Source of the DNA: Clitoria ternatea
Lineage: Eukaryota; Streptophyta; Magnoliopsida; Fabales; Fabaceae
Assembly: GCA_037962975.1 (NCBI GenBank)
Contig: CM075671.1
Location: forward strand, 13,191,001 to 13,255,000
Direction: 5' to 3'
Length of the DNA stretch: 64,000 nt
A program made the translations under genes and the position numbers. The notes beneath the pieces were generated by a model that was given only the letters and a program-made list of their open reading frames with translations, had not been told where the DNA came from and did no database searches. Positions within the stretch are counted from its first letter, which is position 1, and the number at the start of each line of letters is the position of its first letter. Of this stretch, positions 49,287 to 59,256 are shown piece after piece.

Positions 49287-50887
49287 TGATAAATCAATTT
49301 TAATACAATTCTTATAGTTTTACACTTGGGTTTTATTATATAATTACTATGTTTAATAATAGTATTTTAATTAAGTTTTATGTTGTTTAGTTAAATTGAA
49401 GTATTATGTATATATGGTTCAATTTTTGTTTTTTGTATGTATCTTAATTATCTTGCCTTGTTTTGACCATAACTTGGGCTTTTGTGATCCAAATGGGCTA
49501 ATCTTGGAGCCCATGGAAAGCTAAGACAGAGGCCTACATCATGATGATTAGATTTGGTTATTTTGCATCTAAAAAAAATAAAGAAATGGAGCTTGAATCA
49601 ATCAGCCCTCATGTGTCCCACCAGCATTGACATAGTTCACCAAAATACACACATCTAGAGCTGTAGATGTCCAAATGACCTCATTCTTGCGCCAAATTAT
49701 CAATAAGACAGAGATATACAACTTTCATGTTGAAGGTTGTTCAAAATTCGGCCATCTAGATGGTCATATTTGACTCACAAGGTGGAGAATATAAAGAAGA
49801 GAATGAATTTCAACACCTACCATTATCTTCTTTTGAATTATTGTAATTTCAATCCCACCAATGTTGAAAAAATGCATTAATGATCAGAAAATAAATGTAT
49901 AGTATCATGATATCTTGCCTATAAATAGATGCTTAAAGTTGTAAGGAAGATACATAAGAGATACATAAGAAATACATGCTTTAGTTTTCATTACATTTCT
50001 ATATTTTTGCTTTAGTTTCTTAAGTTTTAGTTCTTTCTCTTGCTTTATTTCTTTGTTCTATATTCCATCCCTCAAGTTATGGTTTTCATTTCCCTTCCTC
50101 AATATCAAGTAAGTTAATTTTATTATTTGCTATTTACTTTTATAATCAAAGTTATAGTAAAGTTAATATTAGCTTTCATTGTTAAAAATTATCATGGAAG
50201 CTTAATCTTTTAAAATCAACCAAGGAATTTAATTTTTCTTTATGTTAACTTTGAGTTCTTACTCTTATTATTTTGATTGAAGATAATTACTTTTTTTGTT
50301 TCTCAAACACTTATGATGGTAGATTATTTAAGTGTATAACCGATTGGTATATAATTAAACAATCTATAATCTAAACTGATGTTGGTTGGTTAATCAATAA
50401 TCAATTTGAGAACAAAGATTAAGTCATTAAATAATAGATTTCTATTTAGTTTCTTAACTCAATCAAATTATGGTTTTAAAGTTATTTTAGTAATTAATAA
50501 GAATATATCGATTGATTATTCTTATTAGTTCATTAATTCAATTCTAGAAGGTTTTCTAAAATATAATCATTTAGGGATTCCAAATGATTCAAGGTTGAGA
50601 AATTAATTATATTTAATCATATTTGTGATTAATGATTAGTTAACTAAAGATTTATTAATTCCTTGGGTTGGTTGTTTCTAAATTTGACTATTCTTACTCA
50701 TAAATTTACTTTTTGTACCATTATATAATCACTTAATTTTCCTTTTAATCTCAACACAAACCCTTCTTTGTTATAATTAAATTGAGTGTAACTAATTGGA
50801 CTAAGGTCCTTGAAAGACGACTAAGGTTGTTCACCTTATACTATATTAATTTAACTTTTTATTTGACTCGACAACGACAGCGTGTCA
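49287..50887 (+). repeat. 3' LTR of the Athila-like element
   Basis: This 1601-bp partner of the 5' LTR is colinear over its whole length. It is preceded by the polypurine tract and followed by the CCTTT target duplication. Confidence 0.93.
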
Positions 50888-51074
50888 CCTTTTCAGTGGC
50901 CTATCACTTAAGGACTCCAAAGTTAAGCATGCTTAACTTGGAGTAATTATGGGATGGGTGACCTCCTGGGAAGTTCTTAGAAGTGTATGAGTGAGGACAA
51001 AAACACATTGGAAAGGTCTCGTGTTGGTCTATGGGGAGAGTCGTTCATTTCTGAAAAGCGGCTGGGGCGTTACA
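50888..51074 (+). mobile_element. Cassandra-type solo LTR, right part with 5S rRNA-like segment
   Basis: It continues the LTR interrupted at 37737 and ends gggcgttaca at 51074, followed by the GAGGG duplication. The segment 50912-50978 resembles the inner half of plant 5S rRNA, with aagttaagcatgctt (box A region) and gatgggtgacctcctggg (box C region). Independent 5S sequences inside short LTRs are the hallmark of Cassandra TRIM elements, where the 5S promoter may be used by RNA polymerase III. The copy has changes relative to real 5S RNA. Confidence 0.8.
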
Positions 51075-51079
51075 GAGGG

Positions 51080-51577
51080 CGGGAGGCAGAGGGAAACAAC
51101 TTGAAAGAAGTAGGAAGCATAATGTAATAGTTATACAAGAATCAATGGATTAGGTGGCAACAACGGTTAGTTCCTATACTTCTGTAATTGTGGCAAAAAA
51201 GAACGATGATGGTGAATCTATTGAGAAGGCAAGCTGCCTGAATGTATAGGTGACAAAACAACCTTTGTAAAGTGTCTAACAGTACTTAGAGATAAGGAGA
51301 TACATGAGTGGTTTATACTTTTAAAAAATCTCTGGAAGCAAACAACCTTTCTAATGGATTTAATCTCAGACTGATTTGTATTGTGTTATGGATATTATAT
51401 GGTTTAGGGTTTAAGTATGTTATGCTAATGTATGGACATTGTATTGTGTTAGCCATTGTATGGTTTAGCTATATTATGCTAATATATTGTGTTATAGACA
51501 TTGTATGGTTTAAGTATGTTATGCTAATGTATGGTTTCGTATTGTTAATGTCTTCATTAATTATTTTACAAAATATG
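51080..51577 (+). pseudogene. Harbinger ORF1, 3' part, and a tandem repeat before the Tat-like insertion
   Basis: Sequence directly after the Cassandra duplication continues the Harbinger ORF1 (GGRQRE-type residues, then a tail with KTTFVKCLTVLRDKEIHEWF near 51255-51315) with stops. From 51379 to 51540 a unit of roughly 50-60 bases (tattgtgttat ... gttatgctaatgtatgg) is repeated about three times imperfectly. It ends at the ATATG target site of the Tat-like element. Confidence 0.6.
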
Positions 51578-52385
51578 TGATCCGGTCTAGATACCGGCCC
51601 CCATACTTGTGACGTCAGACTGATCTCATATAAGGAGAACCGGTGTCCAGGTTCAACGTTACCACACCGGATATCCGTTGTCTGGTCATCCGCCCTCATT
51701 CCATGACAAGCATCATTCATTTTCGCTGTAACGGTTCTGTGTTCATTAATACAGGATATTTATATAATTGTTAGCTTTTCCCTCATAGCAAGAGAAGAGC
51801 CTTTCGATAACTTATCAACGAAGACACTGTTTGTAGCAAAATACGTCACATCAATGGCTTCAGAAAGTAAGGGGGTGTGTCAGCAGATTATGCGGAAAAG
51901 GTGATTATCCTCTCCTCTCTCTAGAGGATTGTACTCTGATAATTGACCTACCCTCCTGACACATTCTGAAAGTCGAGCCACCTTGATTGACACAATATAC
52001 ACGCAATCAGAGATAAGGGACCCACCTGCATCCAACGTATCATTTTTTCTCTTACGTTCAACTATAAGAAGCCATATCAACACACATGCATGGCATCGTT
52101 ATTCTATCTCACATTTTACTGTTATCACGCTTGAGTATTCATTCAGTTCATACACTCTTCTAACTTGAGCGTCGGAGAATCTTCGCAGGTGGCACCACCT
52201 TTCGCCCTCCTACAACGCGAATCGTTGGTGTGAAGGATCTCCAGGACAATAAGACCGGCCTCTCCCACTGAGAGACCGGATTAGTACGTCGGATACACAC
52301 AGTTCCGGTGTGCAAACCCTAAAAACACCTGCATCCTTGTGGCTGGTCCCATACCGGATCCTAGACCCCGGTCCAGACCAGTTTA
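51578..52385 (+). repeat. 5' LTR of the Tat-like element
   Basis: This 808-bp LTR starts TGATCCGG and ends GTTTA, where the 3' copy ends GTTCA. A tatataat box near 51761 is a candidate promoter for the element transcript. Confidence 0.95.
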
Positions 52386-52447
52386 TTGGCACGCCCGGTG
52401 GGACTCGATAGAGTTATTCCCATTTTCGCAGAAGTTAGGTTGGCACA

Positions 52448-53923
52448 ATGGAAGGTGACGGGAGAGATTTCGTGGAAGGTCACGTGGAGGATGTGACCCA
52501 TCAACAGGCTGGGAGGAGACTCGTCTTCGAATCTCCTGCAACTCAAACCCGGAGGATGGTGCAAGTGCAGACACCTGACCCTCGCGATGAGGTTATCAGG
52601 TAACTGAAGGAGGAGCTGATGGAGCTGAGGCGAGAGAGAGGAGGAGCTGGGGACAGAGTAGTGTCCCATGCAGAGGATGCTCACCATGCATCAGCGAGGG
52701 ATAGATCCACCACCCTCCAGTATTCGAAGATCCCCACATATGAAGAGAGGGAGCAGACGCAGGACTCTGGTGATAGAGTTAGTATCAGGAGAAGGGAGCA
52801 GGCGGTGTTAACTCCAGGGACATACAAGCTTAATGTCCCTTTCTCAAGGAGGTTGATGAATATTGTCATTCCAAAACATTTGCAAACAACTCAGCCATTG
52901 TCGATTGGGAAATATAATGGAGAGTCCGACCCCACTAAGCATTTGGATGCTTATGTTTATGAAGCTATGTATCTGGGAGCAGACGAGGATGTCATGTGCA
53001 GAATGTTCCCAAGGACGTTGACGGAGGAAGCTCTCAGCTGGTTTAAAAGTTTGCCTTCAGGATCTATAGACTCTTGGGAGGAAATGGCTGCTGCATTCGA
53101 AAGCCATTTCGTTATCTCCAGGGATATCCCAAGAACTTCTCACACCCTGGCCCAGATAAGACAGGGAGAAACTGAGACTCTCAAGGAGTTCCTGAAAAGG
53201 TTTTACAAGGAGGCTGCGTTGGTCCCTAACCTCACGGAGGCCATACAACTCCATATTGTAGTGGAAGCTCTTCAGCCAAGTTCAGCCTTTGCCCTATCTT
53301 TGGCAAAGAGCCCACCTACAACCTTCGAGGAGTTTCGAAGGAAAGCTTCCAAATATGTGGGCATAGAGATGCATCTAGAGGCAACTGCAGCAAGAGTAAA
53401 GCCTTCTGCACCCGCTCAGCAGCCACGGAGAGAAAAGGAGAGAGCGAGGCCCGAGAAGCATGCCTTTAGAGAAGACTTTGTGAATGCTCGTCAGCATCCA
53501 CGAGATAAGCGCGTATCATCGTTCGATCACTATGCTCCGTTGAACACCAGGCACTCACAAATCATGAGGGAAGTTGGTTGGCCAACTCTGAACGTCTTTG
53601 GTATAAGGAAGCCAGCCCCAGCCAAGAGGGGTGGTAACCCACGTAAATACTGCACTTTCCATGAGCAGACAGGGCACAACACTGATGAGTGTAAGGCGTT
53701 AAAGAATACGGTGGAAACTCTCATTCGGGAAGGAAAGTTGAAGCAGTATTTGTTTAAGGAGAGATCTATGGATGAGCCTCATAGGATGGAGAAAAGGAAT
53801 AGAGATCCTGATGATGAAGATGATAATACGCGCAACCCAGCAAGGAAGTTCACTGCGGCTGAGAAGCAGAAAGGGGTAGTGATTGCTGAAGGTGCCCAAC
53901 AAAGTAATATGCCCCAGCAGTAG
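52448..53923 (+). CDS. Tat-like gag, interrupted by one in-frame stop near its start
   Basis: From ATG 52448 the frame hits TAA at 52601-52603, then continues in the same frame. An internal ATG at 52619 opens 434 codons to TAG 53921. The gag domain spans about residues 90-260 of the longer part (EALSWFKSLPSGSIDSWEEM, TLKEFLKRFYKEA). A CTFHEQTGHNTDEC cluster near 53650 is the His/Cys knuckle typical of this clade. The final TAG is the only thing separating gag from pol, because pol is in the same frame. Gag builds the particle and binds RNA. Whether the upstream part before the TAA is really gag or a leader ORF is uncertain. Confidence 0.85.
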
Positions 53924-56900
53924 AGACAGGGCAGACGAGAGGTGATTGAGATGATAGCTGGAGGATTCGCGGGAGGAGGAACATCAATCACAGCACGAAA
54001 GAACCACCATAGGATGATTCTGTCAGTCCAGGGTAAACCAAGGAATAACCGCCCTTTCAGGGACGGGGTGACAGCCCCGACGGTGTCGTTTACAGATGAT
54101 GACTTTGGCCCAACAATTCCAGGAGGTGATGATGCAGTAGTGATTGTGGCCGTCATAGCCAATAAGGACGTCAAGAGGATCCTCGTCGATCAGGGAAGTT
54201 CTTGTGATGTTATATTTTATAATTGTTTCAAACGAATGGGTTTCAGTGATGCAGATTTACAACCATACACACAAGAACTCACAGCGTTTAACGGAGCCAA
54301 GCAACCTACTAAGGGATACCTCGACACTTTGATTTCTTTTGAAGGGGAGCCCGGTGCAAGAACAGTCAAGTCAAGAATTCTGGTGATTGATGTGGAATCC
54401 CCGTACAACGGTATCATAGGCCGTCCAACATTGAACGCTATGGAAGCAATTGTATCCACCCCTCATCTCCTGATCAAATTTATCGACAAGGACAATGGTG
54501 TGTCCTCACTCCGCGGAGATCAGGAGATGGCTCGATATTGTTATAATCTGAGCCTCAACATGGTTAAGTTGGATGCATTTAACAAGAAGAGGAAGTTGAA
54601 CGACGGAGGAACAGCGGCAGGATCTGTCAGTCTTATTGACCTAGACCCCAGAGCGGAATTGAAGATTGATCCACTCAATCCATCTAAGCCCACACCAGAT
54701 GGTGGCTCCAGGGATGTCATATTGGGAGATTCCCCAGAGAAGGTCACGCACATCAATGATAAGCTGGAGTCTGCTATGGAGCAACGCTTATTAGCCCTTT
54801 TGCAGGAATTCAAAGACCTTTTCGCATGGACAGCAGCAGACATGCCGGGGATGGATCCTGATTTCTGTTGTCACAAACTTGCAGTGTATCCTGAAACCAG
54901 ACCGGTGGCTCAGAAGAAGAGGAGGTTGGGACCGGAGAAGCAGAGGGCGGCTTGTGAGCAAACAGAGGAGTTGTTGAAGGCAGGTTTTATAAGGGAGATA
55001 CGCTATTCATCTTGGCTTTCTAATGTGGTCATGGTGCAGAAGGCTAACGGCAAATGGAGGATGTGTACTGATTATGTGGATCTTAACCGTTGCTGCCCTA
55101 AAGATCCATATCCCCTGCCCAACATCGATCGCATGGTGGATGATTCATCTGGTTACCAATATCTCAGTTTCATGGATGCTTATTCGGGGTACAACCAGAT
55201 TCCGATGTGGGAGGGAGACCAGGAGAAGACTGCATTTATCAACGACCGCGGTGTTTTCTGCTACACCGTCATGCCTTTTGGACTAAAGAACGCCGGCGCT
55301 ACCTATCAGCGCATGATTAACAAAGTCTTTGAAGGGATGCATACAAAGCTGGTCGAAGTTTATATCGATGATATCATAGCCAAAATGCCCGCTGGAGGAG
55401 ACCACATTGAAGATCTACGCCAAGTTTTCACTAGGCTTCGGCAGTACAACATGAGGTTAAATCCTTTAAAGTGCACTTTCGCCGTTCCAGCAGGAAAATT
55501 CTTGGGATTTATGTTGACTCAACGAGGCATTGAAGCTAACCCCGGGAAATGTCAAGCAATCCTGGACATGCAGAGTCCTAAATGTTTGAGGGAGGTCCAG
55601 TCATTGAATGGGAAAGTGGCCGCTTTAGCTCGTTTCATGCCTAAGATGGCGCACAGGTCCCTCCCCTTGTATAAGGCGTTGAAGAAACACAAGAGTTTTG
55701 AATGGGGAGAGGAACAAGAGCAAGCCTTCCAGCAGCTCAAAGCCGTTCTCTCGAGCCCACCAATTCTTGTTAAACCTGATCCAGGCGAAACGTTAATCTT
55801 ATACTTGGCAATATCCGACGAAGCTCTAGGTGTAGCCCTGGTAAAAGAAACCCCTGAAGGGCAAAGACCGGTGTACTTTACTAGTAAAACGTTTCAGGGG
55901 ACGGAAGGAAGGTATCAGAAGATTGAGAAAGCCGCCCTGGCAGTTGTGTGGGCGTCACGACGGCTGAGGCCTTATTTCCATGCGCACCCAGTATTGGTCA
56001 GAACGGATTTGCCACTCCGTTCAGTGCTCAGCAAACCGGACCTCGCTGGAAGGATGATAAAATGGTCTATTGAGCTATCTGAATTTGAAATTTCATATGA
56101 GCCTCGAGGAGCCATCAAGGCGCAAGTGTTGGCTGATTTTGTAGTGGAAATGACTGGGGCAGACCCGGCCACCCCTCGAGCGCATTGGACCATCTACGTC
56201 GACGGTTCGTCGAACAGCAAAGGTTGTGGAGCAGGTGTGGTGGTAGAAAGTGATGACGGCGTACACTTAGAAATTTCCCTCCGATTCAATTTCAAGACCT
56301 CTAACAATCAAGCTGAATACGAAGCATGCTTGGCCGGTCTCCGTGCGGCAATTGATATCGGAGCATCAGCAGTTACCCTCTGCAGTGATTCTCAGCTGGT
56401 GATTTCGCAAATCCAGGGAGAGTACCAGGCGAAGGAACCACAACTTCAATTGTACTTGAATTGTGTTAATGAGCTGAAGGGAAGATTTGAAGTTTTAGAG
56501 TTCAAGCATGTGCCCAGGGAAGAAAATACCAGAGCAGATATCTTGTCAAGATTGGCAAGTACAAAGCAACCTGGTAGCACAACAACGGTGGTTCAGAGCA
56601 CTTTGACATCACCCAGTATACCTATGTATCCTTCCCTGAATGTCGTCATGGTGAGTTATCCATACGAGGATTCTTGGGTCATCCCCTATATTCGTTATCT
56701 GGCTGATGGTCAACTTCCCACTGACGAGAAGGAAAGGAGACGAGTAAAGAGGGAGTTGCCATATTTTACTATGGTCGATGGTGTTCTCTACAGAAGGGGA
56801 TTCTCTGTCCCATATCTTTCATGTTTAAGAGAAGACGAAGTTCAAGCGGTCTTGACTGAGGTACACGAGGGGCAATGTGGGCACCACGCTGGAGGCCGAA

Positions 56901-57910
56901 GCCTAATGAGAAAAGTCCTCAGGGCTGGATACTGGTGGCCCACTGTGAAGCAGGATTCCGCAGACTTCGTGAGGAAATGTGACGCTTGCCAAAAATTCTC
57001 CAATCTCCATCATACACCGGCCCAAGAGTTATCTTCATCTGCTGTGCCTTGGCCGTTCTACCAATGGGGCCTTGATATTCTGGGTCCGTTTCCCACTGCG
57101 CCAGGAGGTATCAAATACTTGATTGTGGGGGTAGATTACTTCACCAAATGGATCGAGGCAGAACCAGTAGTGCATATCACTTCTGCACGTACAAGACGTT
57201 TCATGTACGAAAATATCATTGCTCGGTTCGGGGTGCCAGGGCGGATTGTGACTGACAACGGCACCCAGTTTACAGACAAAAAGTTCACGGATTTACTTGA
57301 AGGACTGGGGATAATCCAGATATTCTCATCCGTTGAACACCCCCAGACCAATGGGCAAGCAGAGGTAGCTAATCGAGAAGTGCTAAAGGGGTTAAAGAAG
57401 CGTCTGGGAGAAGCGAAGGGAGGATGGACTGACCAGTTATGTCATGTTCTATGGGCATACCGCACTACGCCTCATTCTTCAACTAACGAATCCCCATACC
57501 GGTTGGTGTACGGGGTTGAGGCGATGATCCCAGTTGAGTTACAAACAAGATCGGCTCGTGTTGAATATTTTTCAGCAGAAGATAACAACGCCAACTTAGC
57601 ATCAGAGCTGGACGTCCTCCAAGAGTTGAGGGAAAAGGCTTTCGTCAGAGATCAGGCAATAAAAGCAAAGGCTGCACTCCGGTACAATAAACGTGTCCAG
57701 TACAGAGCTTTTAACACCGGAGACCTTGTTCTAAGAAAGGCCAGTGTGGGGAATAAGTTCGCTCACCAAGGAAAGCTAGCACCAACGTGGGAAGGACCTT
57801 ATAGAGTTTCGGAGGTGACTGGAAAGGGATCATACCGATTGGAAGAACTTGATGGAACCCCAATCCGCAACAAATGGAACACTCAGAATTTACGAGTGTA
57901 TTACAGCTAG
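53924..57910 (+). CDS. Tat-like pol: protease, RT, RNase H, second RNase H, integrase (uninterrupted)
   Basis: Numbered from 53942, 1322 codons are open. Protease has VDQGSSCDV with Asp83. RT has the catalytic YIDD at residues 474-477 (55361-55372), with MPFGLKNAGATYQ before it. A gypsy RNase H follows. A second RNase H begins at IYVDGSS (Asp754) with NNQAEYEA and SDSQLVISQI, the archaeal-type domain gained by Tat elements. Integrase has an HHCC region (about 975-1020) and Asp1045, Asp1105 and Glu1141 in D-35-E spacing, ending TAG 57908. All catalytic residues are present, so the enzyme could be active if translated. The start lies downstream of the gag TAG with no ATG of its own, so it must come from read-through or belong to a once-continuous polyprotein. 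Confidence 0.92.
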   Translation, partial: RQGRREVIEMIAGGFAGGGTSITARKNHHRMILSVQGKPRNNRPFRDGVTAPTVSFTDDDFGPTIPGGDDAVVIVAVIANKDVKRILVDQGSSCDVIFYNCFKRMGFSDADLQPYTQELTAFNGAKQPTKGYLDTLISFEGEPGARTVKSRILVIDVESPYNGIIGRPTLNAMEAIVSTPHLLIKFIDKDNGVSSLRGDQEMARYCYNLSLNMVKLDAFNKKRKLNDGGTAAGSVSLIDLDPRAELKIDPLNPSKPTPDGGSRDVILGDSPEKVTHINDKLESAMEQRLLALLQEFKDLFAWTAADMPGMDPDFCCHKLAVYPETRPVAQKKRRLGPEKQRAACEQTEELLKAGFIREIRYSSWLSNVVMVQKANGKWRMCTDYVDLNRCCPKDPYPLPNIDRMVDDSSGYQYLSFMDAYSGYNQIPMWEGDQEKTAFINDRGVFCYTVMPFGLKNAGATYQRMINKVFEGMHTKLVEVYIDDIIAKMPAGGDHIEDLRQVFTRLRQYNMRLNPLKCTFAVPAGKFLGFMLTQRGIEANPGKCQAILDMQSPKCLREVQSLNGKVAALARFMPKMAHRSLPLYKALKKHKSFEWGEEQEQAFQQLKAVLSSPPILVKPDPGETLILYLAISDEALGVALVKETPEGQRPVYFTSKTFQGTEGRYQKIEKAALAVVWASRRLRPYFHAHPVLVRTDLPLRSVLSKPDLAGRMIKWSIELSEFEISYEPRGAIKAQVLADFVVEMTGADPATPRAHWTIYVDGSSNSKGCGAGVVVESDDGVHLEISLRFNFKTSNNQAEYEACLAGLRAAIDIGASAVTLCSDSQLVISQIQGEYQAKEPQLQLYLNCVNELKGRFEVLEFKHVPREENTRADILSRLASTKQPGSTTTVVQSTLTSPSIPMYPSLNVVMVSYPYEDSWVIPYIRYLADGQLPTDEKERRRVKRELPYFTMVDGVLYRRGFSVPYLSCLREDEVQAVLTEVHEGQCGHHAGGRSLMRKVLRAGYWWPTVKQDSADFVRKCDACQKFSNLHHTPAQELSSSAVPWPFYQWGLDILGPFPTAPGGIKYLIVGVDYFTKWIEAEPVVHITSARTRRFMYENIIARFGVPGRIVTDNGTQFTDKKFTDLLEGLGIIQIFSSVEHPQTNGQAEVANREVLKGLKKRLGEAKGGWTDQLCHVLWAYRTTPHSSTNESPYRLVYGVEAMIPVELQTRSARVEYFSAEDNNANLASELDVLQELREKAFVRDQAIKAKAALRYNKRVQYRAFNTGDLVLRKASVGNKFAHQGKLAPTWEGPYRVSEVTGKGSYRLEELDGTPIRNKWNTQNLRVYYS

Positions 57911-59256
57911 TTGGTAAGACGGCGTGTACTCTTTTTCCTTATTTGAGTTTTTTCCCATTGGGTTTTCTCAAGAAGGTTTTAACGAGGCATGACCCCAACT
58001 ACGCTTTTCATGTAATGTACTTTCAATTTTAATGAGAATACATTTTAACCGCCCTATCATTCTCACGTTTCTTATGTGTTGTGATTTATAGCCGTAGTTT
58101 AATACGCATACACCTCAGGACGGATGAACTCAACTACCAATTCTGTAGTTGATGATATAACTCCTCGAGGAACTGATGAAGACCCCTCAGGATGGATGAT
58201 CTCAGTCACACATCGTGTGTTTTGACGATGTAACTCCTCGAGGTGGAATGGGTTGTAGGGATGGTCCTTTCTCAAGGCCACAAACCGAACCCCATTCGAA
58301 GACTACATGGGTTGTAGGGCTGGTCCTTTCTCAAGGCCACAAACCGAACCCCATTCGAAGACTACATGGGTTGTAGGGCTGGTCCTTTCTCAAGGCCACA
58401 AACCGAACCCCATTCGAAGACTACATGGGTTGTAGGGCTGGTCCTTCCTCAAGGCCACAAACCGAACCCCATTCGAAGACAACATGGGTTGTAGGGCTGG
58501 TCCTTTTTCAAGGCCACAAACCGAACCCCATGCGAAGGCTTGGGCGCAGTAGGCCGGTTCACAGAGAAAACCGCGCTGAACCCCGAGTAACGGGCGCAGT
58601 AGGTTCAGGATTAGCCCTGATCCGAACCCCGTGTTGAAGGCTTGGATTGTAGGATTGCACCGAACTCCAAGTACGGTTAGTAGGATCGAACCGAACACCG
58701 TGTGAAGACTTGAGGTGTAGGACCAAACCGAATCTCAAGAGAAAGGCATAAAGCTTACCCTTGCCAAAGCTATACAAAATTCAAAGGCAATATCCGTCCT
58801 CAATTGTGGAATATCCATCCCAGAGCGGTTGAAAGCTAATGTACCCGCTCTACATCCTCGAGAACAGATAAGCATTTCTATCTTGTGAGAATTTAAAAGG
58901 TAAATCTTTGAGATAAACTTTCCCTTCCCAATGAACTTACACTTGGGGACAGGGCGTGCTTTAACTTAATTGTTATTTATTCATTACTATTTGTTGTCTT
59001 AATCCGGTGTGATAAGTACGCGTTAAGCAGCTAGGTAACCACACAGAACGGATTCGTAAAGCATTAAAAACAATAAAGTGTTTGGTACAACACTAAGTTA
59101 TCCAACAATCATACATTCGACGCAAGCAGTTGAAGAAAAGCAACAGTGAATTTTATTTCCAAGAATAAAGAAATTATTCAGGTTACAAGGTAGTTAAAAC
59201 TGGAGCTGATCCCAGAACACAGCTATGAATAAAGCATAAATTTAAGAGGCTGGCGT
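57911..59256. other. Non-coding region between pol and the antisense gene
   Basis: It contains tandem repeats (58250-58544) with degenerate derivatives continuing to about 58740. A duplicated palindromic phrase taactcctcgagg occurs near 58158 and 58230. There is a poly(A) signal for the antisense gene (AATAAA on the minus strand, 59152-59157). No gene is seen on the + strand. Confidence 0.65.
58250..58544. repeat. 59-base tandem repeat, five copies
   Basis: Copies start at 58250, 58309, 58368, 58427 and 58486. Each begins gggttgtagggctggtcct and ends cattcgaagactacat, nearly identical except the last, which drifts. There are no spacers of different sequence, so it is a minisatellite rather than a CRISPR array. 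Such arrays are common between pol and the 3' LTR of Tat elements. Confidence 0.93.

Larger units (their letters stand above)
37738..50887 (+). mobile_element. Complete Athila-like Ty3/gypsy LTR retrotransposon (13.15 kb) with extra 3' ORFs
   Basis: Two LTRs of 1601 bp each (37738-39338 and 49287-50887) start TGATAAATC and end GTGTCA. The target duplication CCTTT is at 37733-37737 and 50888-50892. A primer-binding site TGGCGCTGTTGTCGGGGA (39343-39360), resembling the tRNA-Asp type used by Athila, and a purine-rich tract aagtgtaggggaatt just before the 3' LTR are present. Gag, protease, RT, RNase H and integrase follow in one polyprotein order on the + strand, broken by stops and two frame changes. 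There is no second RNase H domain, and protease reads DLGAS, both fitting Athila. The 4 kb after integrase hold a viral NABP-like ORF and a LOG-like ORF. By eye the LTRs differ at several tens of positions, so the insertion is not recent. Confidence 0.92.

Noticed and set aside
50912..50978. A 5S rRNA gene
   Set aside because: Only the inner part resembles 5S. It has several changes and is embedded in a Cassandra-type LTR with target duplications, so it is not a normal 5S gene.
53779..54174. 131-codon minus-strand ORF
   Set aside because: It is antisense to the gag-pol junction of the Tat-like element. Its Ser/Pro-rich composition reflects the other strand.
58250..58544. Possible CRISPR-like array
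   Set aside because: Copies are directly adjacent 59-base units without unique spacers, in a plant retrotransposon. It is a minisatellite.
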